Assembly (NCBI RefSeq): GCF_005281615.1
Contig: NZ_SZZM01000006.1
Coordinates: 124,001 to 188,000, forward strand
DNA: 64,000 nucleotides
DNA from: Rhodoligotrophos defluvii
GTDB taxonomy: Bacteria > Pseudomonadota > Alphaproteobacteria > Rhizobiales > Im1
Direction of reading: 5' to 3'
Shown here: in pieces, positions 7,124-15,414 of the stretch
How the letters are laid out: every line of letters begins with the position of its first letter
Position numbering within the stretch: position 1 is the first letter of the stretch
Translations under genes and position numbers: made by a program
Notes under the pieces: generated by a model
What the model was told of the DNA's origin: nothing
What the model saw: the letters and a program-made list of their open reading frames with translations, nothing else
The model's database searches: none

Positions 7124-8250
7124 AACGTGTCCCCTCCCGCTGGATCCTCGGCTTCATGGGCGCATTGGCCATGCATGTGGTGGTGCTGGGCATGGTGCCG
7201 TGGCCGCGGGAGGAGGCGCTGAGCGAGCGATCTGCCGGCGAAGAGGCGGACGTCTGGGGTGCGCCGACCAGTACGGTGATGATCGAGCTGGCGGCGGTGG
7301 AGTCGATCGCTGGGGACGCACCCGAAGCGGCTGAAGCAGAAGCAGAGGTGGTGGATGAAGCCACCACCGTCGAGACGGAGCCGGTCGAGACCGAAACGGT
7401 TGAGAACGAGCCGGTTGAGACTGAGCCGGTCGAGCCGAGCGCTGAACCCGAGGAGGTGGCAGCGCTCGAACCAGAACCTGTTTCGCAGGCCGAGACCATT
7501 GAGCACAGCACGGCGAAGCCCACTGAAGTGGCTGTTGCCGACGCTGAGGAAATCGAGGCGAAGCCCGTCGATCAACCGCCTACAACCGAGCCCGCCGGTC
7601 GCGTTGTCGCGGCAGTCGACCCGCTGTCGCCACTCGAACCAGTCGAGGACGTGCAGGAAACCATCGAAGCCTCAGCGCCTGTCCCGAAGCCGAAGTCCAA
7701 GCCGGTGGTGGAAAAGCCCGCGGCCGAGCCGAAGAAGGCGGAGCCCGAGCGCAAAGTGACGGAGAAGGCCGCACCCGAGCGGAAGCGGGACCGGAAGGAG
7801 GCCACGAAGGCGAGCCCGCGGGCAACCCGCCAGAAAACCGCCCGCAGCCGCAGCAAGGGCCCGGCAAAGGCGGATGCGGGCAATGCCAGGGTGTCGGCCA
7901 GCGCCGCGAGCGGCATTGCCCGGGGCAATCGCGGGATCCGCCAGGCTGAGGCAGGCTGGTCCAGTCGTTCCAACTATGCCGGCCGGATCGTCGCACATCT
8001 GCAACGGCACAAGCATTACCCCGAAGCCGCCGCCCGCAACGGCACCACGGGCGTAGCCACGCTGACCTTCTCAATCGCATCCAACGGCCGGCTGACCTCC
8101 GTGCGTCTGCGCGGTAGCTCCGGGGCCGCCATTCTCGACCAAGCGGCGCTCGATACTGTGCGCCGCGCGTCACCGTTCCCGCCAATTCCCCCTGAGGCAG
8201 GGGTTTCGGCCATGACCTTCACCGTGCCGCTGCGCTACAAGCGGCAATAG
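7120..8250 (+). CDS. tonB: TonB family energy transducer
   Basis: This 376-residue protein has one N-terminal membrane anchor (WILGFMGALAMHVVVLGMVP) with the His typical of the TonB anchor. A very long Glu/Pro/Lys-rich periplasmic linker follows (about residues 30-290) and begins with VETEP repeats. The C-terminal TonB domain includes YPEAAARNGTTGVATLTF, GRLTSVRL, SSGAAILDQAALDTVRRASPFPPIP and the end LRYKRQ. It would couple the proton-motive force to HmuR. No exbB or exbD is in the window, so those partners must be elsewhere. It overlaps the preceding gene by 4 bp. Confidence 0.9.
   Translation: MKRVPSRWILGFMGALAMHVVVLGMVPWPREEALSERSAGEEADVWGAPTSTVMIELAAVESIAGDAPEAAEAEAEVVDEATTVETEPVETETVENEPVETEPVEPSAEPEEVAALEPEPVSQAETIEHSTAKPTEVAVADAEEIEAKPVDQPPTTEPAGRVVAAVDPLSPLEPVEDVQETIEASAPVPKPKSKPVVEKPAAEPKKAEPERKVTEKAAPERKRDRKEATKASPRATRQKTARSRSKGPAKADAGNARVSASAASGIARGNRGIRQAEAGWSSRSNYAGRIVAHLQRHKHYPEAAARNGTTGVATLTFSIASNGRLTSVRLRGSSGAAILDQAALDTVRRASPFPPIPPEAGVSAMTFTVPLRYKRQ
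7369..7437 (+). repeat. 15-bp imperfect tandem repeat in tonB
   Basis: About 4.6 copies of a 15-bp unit encode VETEP/VETET/VENEP/VETEP/VEP at the start of the TonB linker. The codons differ between units (gtc/gtt, gag/gaa), so this is an old repeat rather than a fresh slippage tract. Confidence 0.7.
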
Positions 8251-8284
8251 GTTTCAACCATCGCATGACAGCCAAGGAGATCTC

Positions 8285-8614
8285 ATGTTTATCGCGATGA
8301 ACCGCTTCAAGGTGGCCAAGGGCAGCGAGGCCGATTTCGAGCATGTGTGGAAAAGCCGCGACACGCATCTGCATGAGGTGCCGGGCTTCGTGGAGTTCCA
8401 TCTGCTGAAGGGGCCGGTGCGCGAGGACCACACGCTCTATTCCTCGCATACGATCTGGCAGGACAAGGCGGCATTCGAAGGGTGGACCAAGTCCGAGGCC
8501 TTCCGCAAGGCACACCAGGATGCGGGCACGCGCAAGCCGCTCTATCTCGGACATCCGGAATTCGAGGGCTTCGAGGTGGTGCAGACGGTGACGAAGAGCG
8601 ACCGCGCTGCATAG
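8285..8614 (+). CDS. IsdG/HmuQ-type heme-degrading monooxygenase
   Basis: This 109-residue ferredoxin-like ABM-fold protein carries the three residues used by IsdG-type heme oxygenases at the expected places: Asn6 (IAMNRF), Trp67 (FEGWTK) and His77 (RKAHQD). These enzymes open the heme ring in the cytosol to release iron; the rhizobial members are HmuQ and HmuD. It follows tonB by 34 bp and completes the local route of receptor, TonB, HmuTUV and heme degradation. A purine-rich AAGGAGA precedes ATG 8285. Confidence 0.88.
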   Translation: MFIAMNRFKVAKGSEADFEHVWKSRDTHLHEVPGFVEFHLLKGPVREDHTLYSSHTIWQDKAAFEGWTKSEAFRKAHQDAGTRKPLYLGHPEFEGFEVVQTVTKSDRAA

Positions 8615-8640
8615 AGCGGGACGATCCGGGAACTGACGTG

Positions 8641-8742
8641 CCGTATGGCCCTGGATGCCCCGGTCAAGCTGGGGCATGACGATTTTTGTTAAAATCAATG
8701 ACTTACGTCATCATCGGCTTGGAGCCGGTAATCCAGGGCCAT
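8641..8742. repeat. Two-armed palindromic intergenic repeat, copy 1
   Basis: A perfect 12-bp terminal inverted repeat (ATGGCCCTGGAT at 8645-8656, ATCCAGGGCCAT at 8731-8742) encloses two hairpins. The first is GATGCCCCGG...GGGGCATGACG and the second is CGTCAT...GGCTTGGAGCC. They are joined by an AT-rich spacer. Related copies are at 23649, 59222 and 60932. It fills most of the 285-bp gap between the heme oxygenase and plcP-like genes, which otherwise holds only a candidate Pho box. Confidence 0.75.
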
Positions 8743-8831
8743 GAGGGAAGGCTTAATGCCATGTGGTCCGGCTTCAGCGCCCAGGCGCGGCTGGCATGGC
8801 CTGATATTCGCTGGCGCAAACGGGCCAGTCA

Positions 8832-8849
8832 CCGTCATCAGGGCGACAT
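8832..8849 (+). promoter_or_regulatory. Possible Pho box upstream of the plcP-agt pair
   Basis: CCGTCAT-CAGG-GCGACAT resembles the PhoB site CTGTCAT-N4-CTGTCAT. It matches 6 of 7 in the first half and 4 of 7 in the second, 50 bp before the start codon. PhoB control would fit the lipid-remodelling role suggested for the pair. Weak match. Confidence 0.25.
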
Positions 8850-8899
8850 GTGAATCACTCATAGGGCTGCTGCATGGTTCCGAACGGCAGTAGTCCTCC

Positions 8900-9751
8900 A
8901 TGAATGTCCAGCCGCACCGTCCCTTTCGCTACCGGACCATCTGGATATCCGATTTTCATCTCGGTACGCGGCGGGCCCAGACGGAACTCCTGCTCAATTT
9001 CCTGCGCCACACGGAATCGGACACGCTCTACCTGGTGGGCGATGTCATCGACAACTGGGCGCTGAAGAAGCGCTGGTACTGGGCGCAGACCCATAACGAC
9101 GTGATCCAAAAGATCCTGCGCAAGGCCCGCAAGGGCACCAAGGTCATCTACATCCCCGGCAATCACGACGAGTATTTCCGCGATTTCGCCGAAGCCCGGT
9201 TCGGGCGCATCAGCGTGCAGCTGGAGGCGATGCACATCATGGCGGACGGGCGCCGCTATCTCGTGCTGCATGGGGACAAGTTCGACGGGGTGGTGCGCTA
9301 TGCCAAGTGGCTCGCCGTGCTTGGCGACCGCGCTTACGGCTTGTCGATTGCCATCAACAGCGTCTTCAACCGGGCGCGGCGACTGTTCGGCCTGCCCTAC
9401 TGGTCGCTCTCGGCCTTTCTCAAATACAAGGTGAAGCGCGCGGTCGAGTTCGTGTCGCGCTTCGAGGACGCGCTGGTGCACGAGGCACAGCGGCGCGGTG
9501 CGGACGGCGTGATCTGCGGGCACGTGCACACCCCGCAGATGCGCGAGATCAACGGCATTCACTACTGCAACGACGGCGATTGGGTGGAGAGCTGCACGGC
9601 GCTGGTCGAGACCTTCTCGGGATCGCTGGAGATCATCCGCTGGACGGCGCTCAATCCAGGCGAAGATGACCCGCAAGGGCACATTCCCCTGCCTGCGATC
9701 GAGATGCCCTTCCCCGCTGCGCCGGTGCGAGAGCCGGTGGCCGCACGCTGA
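8900..9751 (+). CDS. PlcP/LpxH-like metallophosphoesterase
   Basis: This 283-residue calcineurin-type phosphoesterase has all the metal motifs: SDFHLGT, GDVIDNW, GNHDE, LHGDKFD and GHVHTPQ. The signature stretches LVGDVIDNW, LAVLGDRAYG and NDGDWVESCTALVE are shared by proteins annotated as UDP-2,3-diacylglucosamine diphosphatase (LpxH-like) and by rhizobial PlcP. PlcP is the phospholipase C that removes phosphocholine head groups under phosphate starvation. The partner glycosyltransferase overlaps it by one base, the arrangement known for plcP-agt. I therefore favour PlcP-like, with LpxH as the alternative. The protein is cytosolic or peripheral, with no signal peptide. Confidence 0.85.
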   Translation: MNVQPHRPFRYRTIWISDFHLGTRRAQTELLLNFLRHTESDTLYLVGDVIDNWALKKRWYWAQTHNDVIQKILRKARKGTKVIYIPGNHDEYFRDFAEARFGRISVQLEAMHIMADGRRYLVLHGDKFDGVVRYAKWLAVLGDRAYGLSIAINSVFNRARRLFGLPYWSLSAFLKYKVKRAVEFVSRFEDALVHEAQRRGADGVICGHVHTPQMREINGIHYCNDGDWVESCTALVETFSGSLEIIRWTALNPGEDDPQGHIPLPAIEMPFPAAPVREPVAAR

Positions 9752-10878
9752 TGGCCCTCATTCGGCTGCGACCTCCTCTGAAACTGCTGATCGTGACGGA
9801 TGCCTGGCACCCCCAGGTCAACGGCGTGGTGCAGACCCTGACACGCACCGCCGAGGCTCTGCGTGCCGGCGGCCACCAGGTGTCGATGCTGACGCCGGAG
9901 CCATTTGCGACCTTTCCCTTGCCCAGCTATCCGGAGATCCGCCTGGCAAGCCCGCGTCCGTCGGCGGTGGCGCGCTTCATCGAGACCGCCGATCCGGATG
10001 CCATTCATATCGCCACCGAGGGCGTGCTCGGTCTGCTCGCCCGGCGCCATTGCCTGCGCACCGGGCGCAGCTTCACCACGAGCTATCACACCCGCTTTCC
10101 AGAATATCTGGCGGCCCGCATGGGTCATCCGGCGGCTGGCCGTGCGGCATGCCGGCTTGCCTATGCGGCTCTGCGGTGGTTCCATCGCCCGAGCCGCGCC
10201 GTCATGGTGGGCACGCCTTCCATGTACGATACGTTGCGCGCCCAGGGCTTCCGGGCCGTCCGGCTGTGGACGCGCGGGGTCGACCATGCGCTGTTCCACC
10301 CCAACCGGCGGCGCGCCCTGCCCCATCCGGGGCCGATCATGCTCTATGCCGGCCGGGTGGCGGTGGAGAAGAATCTCGACGCGTTCCTGTCGCTCGAAAT
10401 GCCTGGCACCAAATACGTGGTCGGCGACGGGCCGGATCTCGCGCGGCTGAAGATCCGCTATCCCACAGCGGTGTTCACCGGCTATCTGCATGGGGAGGCG
10501 CTCGCCGGGATGATGGCCTCGGCAGACGTGTTCGTGTTCCCCAGCCGGACCGATACGTTCGGCCTGGTGCTGCTGGAGGCCATGGCGAGCGGCGTTCCGG
10601 TGGCGGCGTTTCCCGTGCCCGGTCCGCGCGACATCGTGGAGGATGGCATCTCGGGCGCGCTGGACGAGGATCTCGGCGCCGCGATAAGCCGCGCGCTGGG
10701 CTGTTCCCGAGCGGCGGCCCGCGCCCGCTCGCTTGAGTTCAGCTGGGAGCGCACGGCCGAGATATTCGTGCAGCTGGTTTCCGAGGCACAGCTGGATAAG
10801 GAAAGGGCCCGCCAGATTGGCAGGCCCTCCATCAACCACCAGCCGACTAGTTTGGGGGCGGACGACGCCGGCGGCTGA
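9751..10878 (+). CDS. GT4 glycosyltransferase, Agt-like
   Basis: This 375-residue GT-B enzyme has the N-terminal TDAWHPQVNGVVQTL, acceptor-side SYHTRFPEYLAAR, donor-side YAGRVAVEKNLDAFL, and the EX7E-type region FPSRTDTFGLVLLEAMASG. It begins inside the phosphoesterase stop codon (TGATG). Genes paired this way (plcP-agt) glycosylate diacylglycerol to make phosphorus-free glycolipids. GDP-mannose-dependent mannosyltransferases are close relatives. The last 30 residues (from about DKERARQ) do not look like GT4 sequence, and a hairpin lies in this stretch. The true homologous end may have been extended by reading into former intergenic DNA. Confidence 0.85.
   Translation: MALIRLRPPLKLLIVTDAWHPQVNGVVQTLTRTAEALRAGGHQVSMLTPEPFATFPLPSYPEIRLASPRPSAVARFIETADPDAIHIATEGVLGLLARRHCLRTGRSFTTSYHTRFPEYLAARMGHPAAGRAACRLAYAALRWFHRPSRAVMVGTPSMYDTLRAQGFRAVRLWTRGVDHALFHPNRRRALPHPGPIMLYAGRVAVEKNLDAFLSLEMPGTKYVVGDGPDLARLKIRYPTAVFTGYLHGEALAGMMASADVFVFPSRTDTFGLVLLEAMASGVPVAAFPVPGPRDIVEDGISGALDEDLGAAISRALGCSRAAARARSLEFSWERTAEIFVQLVSEAQLDKERARQIGRPSINHQPTSLGADDAGG
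10804..10828. terminator. Hairpin inside the glycosyltransferase 3' end
   Basis: AGGGCCCGCCA-GAT-TGGCAGGCCCT forms an 11-bp stem with one mismatch. On the minus strand it is followed by TTTCC. It would serve as a terminator for the convergent galE transcript or for the glycosyltransferase itself. Confidence 0.4.
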
Positions 10879-10945
10879 TGGTCGTGATCATCGCGGAAGC
10901 CGGCTGAGCGCTGCCTGAATGGAAAAGTTAGCTGCCATTCATGTT

Positions 10946-11938
10946 CTAGGCCGGCGCCAATTTGGCCTTCAGCCGGTTCTCCCATTGCAGCGCGCTCGAG
11001 ACGATCTCGTCCAAACTGTCATGCTCGGGCACCCAGCCAAGCCGCTCGCGCACCTTCTGCGCGCCGGCCACCAGCATCGGCGCGTCGCCCGGACGCGGCG
11101 GCCCATCCCGCACCACGAGGGGATGATTGGTGGCGCGCTCGACCGCGGCGATCACCTCCAGAACCGAATAGCCCTTGCCATAGCCGCAATTGAACACATC
11201 GCTGCGGCCGCCGGCGCGCAGATAGTCGAGCGCCGCGACATGGGCCGCGATCAGGTCGGTCACGTGGATATAGTCGCGGATGCAGGTTCCATCCGGCGTG
11301 GGATAGTCGCGGCCGAAGATTTCGAGATAGGGCCTCTCGCCCAGCGCCGCCTGGGATGCGACCTTGATCAGGTGCGTGGCGCGGGGCGAGGACTGGCCGC
11401 TGCGGCCCAAGGGGTCGGCGCCGGCCACGTTGAAATAGCGCAGCGCGGCATAGGTGATGTCATGGGCAACGGCGGCATCGCGCAGCATCACTTCCGACAT
11501 GAGCTTCGACGTCCCGTAGGGAGAAATCGGGTCGAGCCGGGCGGTCTCATAGACCGGCATCTCGTCCTGGATGCCGTAGACGGCCGCGGTGGAGGAGAAG
11601 ATGAAGTGAGGCACGCCTGCCGCGACCGCCGCCGCGATCAGGCCGCGCGTCTTCACCGTGTTGTTGAGATAGTATCCCAGGGGATCGGCCACCGAGTCCG
11701 GTACGACGATGGAACCGGCGAAGTGGATGATCGCCTCGTAACGAGCGCTGGACAGCACGCGCTCGAGCAGGCCGTCGTCGCCGATATCGCCCTGGATGAA
11801 ACGCGCCGCTTCAGGCACGGCCCAGCGGAAGCCGGTGGACAAGTTGTCGATGACCGTCACATCCTCACCGCTGTCCAGCAGGGCAAGAACCATATGGCTG
11901 CCGATATAGCCGGCGCCGCCCGTCACGAGGATTGCCAT
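10946..11938 (-). CDS. galE: UDP-glucose 4-epimerase
   Basis: This 330-residue extended SDR has the NAD motif VTGGAGYIGSHM at its N-terminus, DNLSTG, the catalytic Ser region FSSTAAVYG and the catalytic YGTSK. The C-terminal substrate region includes DPLGRSGQSSP. It interconverts UDP-glucose and UDP-galactose for polysaccharide and lipid glycosylation. It is divergent from galU, which makes its substrate, across a 120-bp gap. Length matches the family. Confidence 0.95.
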   Translation of the reverse strand: MAILVTGGAGYIGSHMVLALLDSGEDVTVIDNLSTGFRWAVPEAARFIQGDIGDDGLLERVLSSARYEAIIHFAGSIVVPDSVADPLGYYLNNTVKTRGLIAAAVAAGVPHFIFSSTAAVYGIQDEMPVYETARLDPISPYGTSKLMSEVMLRDAAVAHDITYAALRYFNVAGADPLGRSGQSSPRATHLIKVASQAALGERPYLEIFGRDYPTPDGTCIRDYIHVTDLIAAHVAALDYLRAGGRSDVFNCGYGKGYSVLEVIAAVERATNHPLVVRDGPPRPGDAPMLVAGAQKVRERLGWVPEHDSLDEIVSSALQWENRLKAKLAPA

Positions 11939-12058
11939 TACGCCTCCGAACCAAAATTCACGCGCCGCGTTTTTGCCACCGTGCCGCTACATTAAGCTTC
12001 CGGATCTTTTTCTTGAGCGGCTAAGCTAGCAAACATCGGGCCATAGAGAGAGGATTTT

Positions 12059-12964
12059 ATGTCGCGCCGTCTTCGCAAAGCCGTATTTCCCGTGGCGGGC
12101 CTCGGCACCCGCTTCCTCCCAGCAACCAAGGCGGTGCCTAAGGAAATGCTCACCATCGTGGACCGGCCGGTCATCCAACTGGCGGTGGATGAGGCGCGCG
12201 AGGCGGGCATCGAACACTTCGTCTTCGTCACCGGCCGCAACAAGGGCGTCATCGAGGACCATTTCGACAAGCAGTTCGAACTCGAGACGACCCTGAAGAA
12301 CCGAGGCAAGACCAAGGAGCTCGACCTGCTCGCCTCCGATCTGCCCAGCGCGGGCCAGACGAGCTTCACCCGCCAGCAGGAGCCGCTTGGCCTGGGCCAC
12401 GCGGTTTGGTGCGCGCGGGAGTTGATCGGGGACGAACCCTTCGCCCTGCTCCTTCCCGACATGCTCATTCATGCGAGCCCCGGCTGCCTTGCCCAGATGA
12501 TCGAGATCTACAACAGCCACGGCGGCAATGTGCTGGCGGTGGAAGAGGTCCCGCATGAGGACGTACATCGCTATGGCGTGGTCGACGTGGAGGCGCCGGG
12601 GCCCGACGGCGCCCAGAAGGTGAAGGGGATGGTGGAGAAGCCCAGGCGTGAGGACGCCCCCTCCAACCTGATCATCTCCGGCCGCTATATCCTGCAGCCG
12701 GAAATCTTCCGGAAATTGGAGATCCAGAAGCCCGGCTCGGGCGGCGAGATCCAGCTGACGGACGCGATGCTGGCCCTGATGCAGGACCAGGTGTTTCATG
12801 CCCTCAAATTCAAGGGCAAGACCTATGATTGCGGCGACAAGGTCGGCTTCCTCGCCGCGAACGTGGCCTATGGGCTCGCCCGCAAGGACTTGGGCCCAGC
12901 CTTCCGCAAGGCATTGCAGGAGGTTCTCGCGGCGAACGGGGAAGACGTCGACATCAATATCTGA
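12059..12964 (+). CDS. galU: UTP--glucose-1-phosphate uridylyltransferase
   Basis: This 301-residue nucleotidyltransferase makes UDP-glucose. It has the nucleotide-binding FPVAGLGTRFLPATKAVPKEML, the LPDM metal/nucleotide region (ALLLPDMLI), VEKPRRE, and the end region KFKGKTYDCGDKVGF. ATG 12059 is preceded by GAGAGGA. With galE it forms the local UDP-sugar supply for the plcP-linked glycosyltransferase and other envelope genes. Confidence 0.96.
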   Translation: MSRRLRKAVFPVAGLGTRFLPATKAVPKEMLTIVDRPVIQLAVDEAREAGIEHFVFVTGRNKGVIEDHFDKQFELETTLKNRGKTKELDLLASDLPSAGQTSFTRQQEPLGLGHAVWCARELIGDEPFALLLPDMLIHASPGCLAQMIEIYNSHGGNVLAVEEVPHEDVHRYGVVDVEAPGPDGAQKVKGMVEKPRREDAPSNLIISGRYILQPEIFRKLEIQKPGSGGEIQLTDAMLALMQDQVFHALKFKGKTYDCGDKVGFLAANVAYGLARKDLGPAFRKALQEVLAANGEDVDINI

Positions 12965-13000
12965 AGACGCGTGGGGCGGGTCGCGGCATCCGCCTCTGCC

Positions 13001-14266
13001 TCATTGCTGCAGCTTCACCCCGACCATGACGCGGTTCTCGGTGTAGTCGCGGGTGCGGCCGGTGAGCGTGTAGTCGGTGAATTCGTAGCTGCCGATCACC
13101 GCCAGCCGTGGTGTCAGAAAATAGGACACATCGAGCCCGGCGCTCCAGGTCTGTTCCGTGAGCTTGATGCCGATATAGTCCTCAAGGGTATAGCGCGCCA
13201 TTGCGGCGGCGATCAGGTTGTAGCGGAAGGCATGGTCCACCCGCAGCCCGACCGTGAAGTCGCGGGTGGCGGTGGCGCCGGTGACGTTGGTCTCGCCGAT
13301 GCCGCTGGATGCGTCGAGGGTCACCGCCGTGATCTGCCGCGGACGCCAGATCACGTTGGCATCGAAGCCCACGCCCTCGACCATCTTGCGCGCCAGGTGG
13401 CGGTAGTCGCGGATCTCGTAGGTTAGGGCCGCCATGCCTCTCCAGATCGGGCTCGGTTCGAATTCGGCGCCGATGGCGAACCTGGCGCCATCAGATGATC
13501 GTTTCACGCCGAGCTCGTCGTCCGGCCGGTCATAGATGCGCGGCACATAGGCCGCCTCGATATAGGGGGTGAGGATCGGCGCATCCTGATATTTCACCCG
13601 CAGCTCGGCAAGGGGCGCGGTGTAATTGAGATCCTTGTTCACCTGGACGCTGCCGTCGGACAGCCGGACGTCACCGAAACGGTACCAGCTGGTGCCACCG
13701 CGTATCGTGGCGGCGATGCGGCCGGCGTCATAGGTAAGGCCGGCGCGGATGCGGTACGTCTCGTCCTTGCGCGGATCGAGCGCGTTCACCGGAATGTCTG
13801 GCTGCGCCAGCCCCTCCTGCTGCAGTTCGTAGCGGGCCTCGAATTCCGCGGTGAAGTCGCGGCGAATGTCCAGCCTGTAGGTGGCGCCGATATCGGCATT
13901 GTCGATGTTCTGGCGCGACTCCTTCGCATAGAGCACATGCTCGCTTTCGGCATGAACCTCGAGGCCGTGCCGGTTCCAGTCACTGCGCGCCTCGAATATG
14001 GGCTTCAAGCGCAGGCCCACATCCGACCGACGATCGGTGCGGGACTGGCGCACATTGTCGGTGTAGACGCCGCCGATCTCCAGCGAAGGATAGAGGGTCA
14101 GGCCGCCGACATCGATGCCCAACGGCTCATAGGCTTCGGTGGTCATGACATCGGCCGCTTGCGCCTGGTTTGGCCAGGCGCAGACCGCGATGAGCGCAGC
14201 GGCGCCAAGACAACTGCGGATTGCGGTACCCCGGCGCCGCGCCGCTGCCGGTGCGCCTGGGTTCAT
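13001..14266 (-). CDS. Outer-membrane beta-barrel protein (BBP2-like)
   Basis: The protein is 421 residues from ATG 14266 (MNPGAPAAARRR), which is preceded by AGGGAGAG. A signal peptide (LGAAALIAVCAWPNQAQA) is followed by alternating amphipathic strands throughout, for example LTLYPSLEIGGVYTDNVR, FTAEFEARYELQQEG and LAVIGSYEFTDYTL, with a C-terminal VMVGVKLQQ. The VYTDNVR start of the barrel is typical of the BBP2_2 outer-membrane family linked to capsule and exopolysaccharide loci. The longer frame to 14347 lacks a signal at its start. The neighbours galU and kdsD suggest an envelope role; no transported substrate can be named. Confidence 0.75.
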   Translation of the reverse strand: MNPGAPAAARRRGTAIRSCLGAAALIAVCAWPNQAQAADVMTTEAYEPLGIDVGGLTLYPSLEIGGVYTDNVRQSRTDRRSDVGLRLKPIFEARSDWNRHGLEVHAESEHVLYAKESRQNIDNADIGATYRLDIRRDFTAEFEARYELQQEGLAQPDIPVNALDPRKDETYRIRAGLTYDAGRIAATIRGGTSWYRFGDVRLSDGSVQVNKDLNYTAPLAELRVKYQDAPILTPYIEAAYVPRIYDRPDDELGVKRSSDGARFAIGAEFEPSPIWRGMAALTYEIRDYRHLARKMVEGVGFDANVIWRPRQITAVTLDASSGIGETNVTGATATRDFTVGLRVDHAFRYNLIAAAMARYTLEDYIGIKLTEQTWSAGLDVSYFLTPRLAVIGSYEFTDYTLTGRTRDYTENRVMVGVKLQQ

Positions 14267-14382
14267 GCTGTCTCTCCCTGCTCCGCATTCGGTTACCGTA
14301 CGAGCGGATAGTGTTTCGTTAAGGTTAATATTGGGTTTATGCCGCACTGCCTCCCATTGCAGTCAATGACCGATCGGAGTAC

Positions 14383-15405
14383 ATGGACGTGATCACTGAG
14401 GGGTGCCCATTGCCTGTGCTGGCCGTCACAACGCATCCGATCGTCGCCTCTGCCATGTCTGCGATCGACACGGAGGCGCGTGGGCTGACACAGCTCAAAG
14501 CCGCGCTGATGGGCGCACTGGAAGGCCCCTTCCTCGCGACCATCGAGGCCATCGAAAGGGTCTATGCGAGCGGTGGTCGCGTGATTGTCTCGGGCATTGG
14601 CAAGAGCGGGATCATCGGCCGCAAGATCGCGGCGACTCTGGCTTCCACCGGCACGCCCGCATTGTTCGTGCATGCGAGCGAGGCGAGCCATGGCGACCTC
14701 GGCATGATCACCGATCAAGACGGGGTGATCGTCTTGTCCAATTCAGGCGAAACGCCGGAACTGGCGGATCTCGTGGCCTATGCCAAGCGCCGGCAGGTGC
14801 CGCTGATCGCCATCACGGGGTCGGAGGCCAGCACGCTGGCGCGCGTTGCCGATATCGTACTCGCTCTGCCGCGCCACGAGGAGGCCTGCCCGCACGGGCT
14901 TGCCCCCACCACCTCCACCACCATGCAGGCGGCGCTTGGAGACGCGATCGCGGTGACGCTGCTCAAGAACCGCGGCTTCGGCCCGCAAGACTTCAAGGCC
15001 CTGCATCCCGGCGGGAAGCTTGGGGCGCAGCTGTGCTTCGTGCACGAGATCATGCACGGGCGCGACGAGCTCCCGTTGATCGGGCCCGATGCGATCATGA
15101 GCGAGGCCCTGGTGGAGATGACGTCGAAGCGGTTCGGCTGCGTGGGAGTGGTCGGCAACGCTGGTGCACTGGTCGGCGTCATCACCGATGGCGATTTGCG
15201 CCGTCACATGGCGCCGGACCTGCTGAGCCGCACCACGGCCAGCGTGATGACCCGCAACCCTGTGACAATCGCGCCTAGAGCCCTTGCCTCGACGGCCCTT
15301 GCCGTGCTGAACGAGCGCAAGATCACTTCGCTGTTCGTGGTGGAGGGCACTTGCCCGATCGGCATCGTTCACATTCACGACCTGCTGCGGGTCGGGGTGA
15401 AATAG
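14383..15405 (+). CDS. kdsD: Arabinose-5-phosphate isomerase KdsD/KpsF
   Basis: This 340-residue protein has an SIS domain (about 50-180: SGIGKSGIIGRKIAATLASTG, HASEASHGDLGMI, SNSGETPEL, TTSTTMQAALGDAIAV) followed by two CBS domains (about 210-340). It converts ribulose-5-phosphate to arabinose-5-phosphate, the first step of Kdo synthesis for lipopolysaccharide. ATG 14383 gives 340 residues, slightly longer than usual; the ATG at 14455 (MSAIDTEARG) could be the true start. It is divergent from the barrel gene. Confidence 0.9.
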   Translation: MDVITEGCPLPVLAVTTHPIVASAMSAIDTEARGLTQLKAALMGALEGPFLATIEAIERVYASGGRVIVSGIGKSGIIGRKIAATLASTGTPALFVHASEASHGDLGMITDQDGVIVLSNSGETPELADLVAYAKRRQVPLIAITGSEASTLARVADIVLALPRHEEACPHGLAPTTSTTMQAALGDAIAVTLLKNRGFGPQDFKALHPGGKLGAQLCFVHEIMHGRDELPLIGPDAIMSEALVEMTSKRFGCVGVVGNAGALVGVITDGDLRRHMAPDLLSRTTASVMTRNPVTIAPRALASTALAVLNERKITSLFVVEGTCPIGIVHIHDLLRVGVK

Positions 15406-15414
15406 GCGCGGGTC

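Noticed and set aside
7369-7437. VETEP repeat in tonB as a phase-variable tract
   Set aside because: The unit is 15 bp, so changes keep frame, and codon differences show it is not slipping actively.
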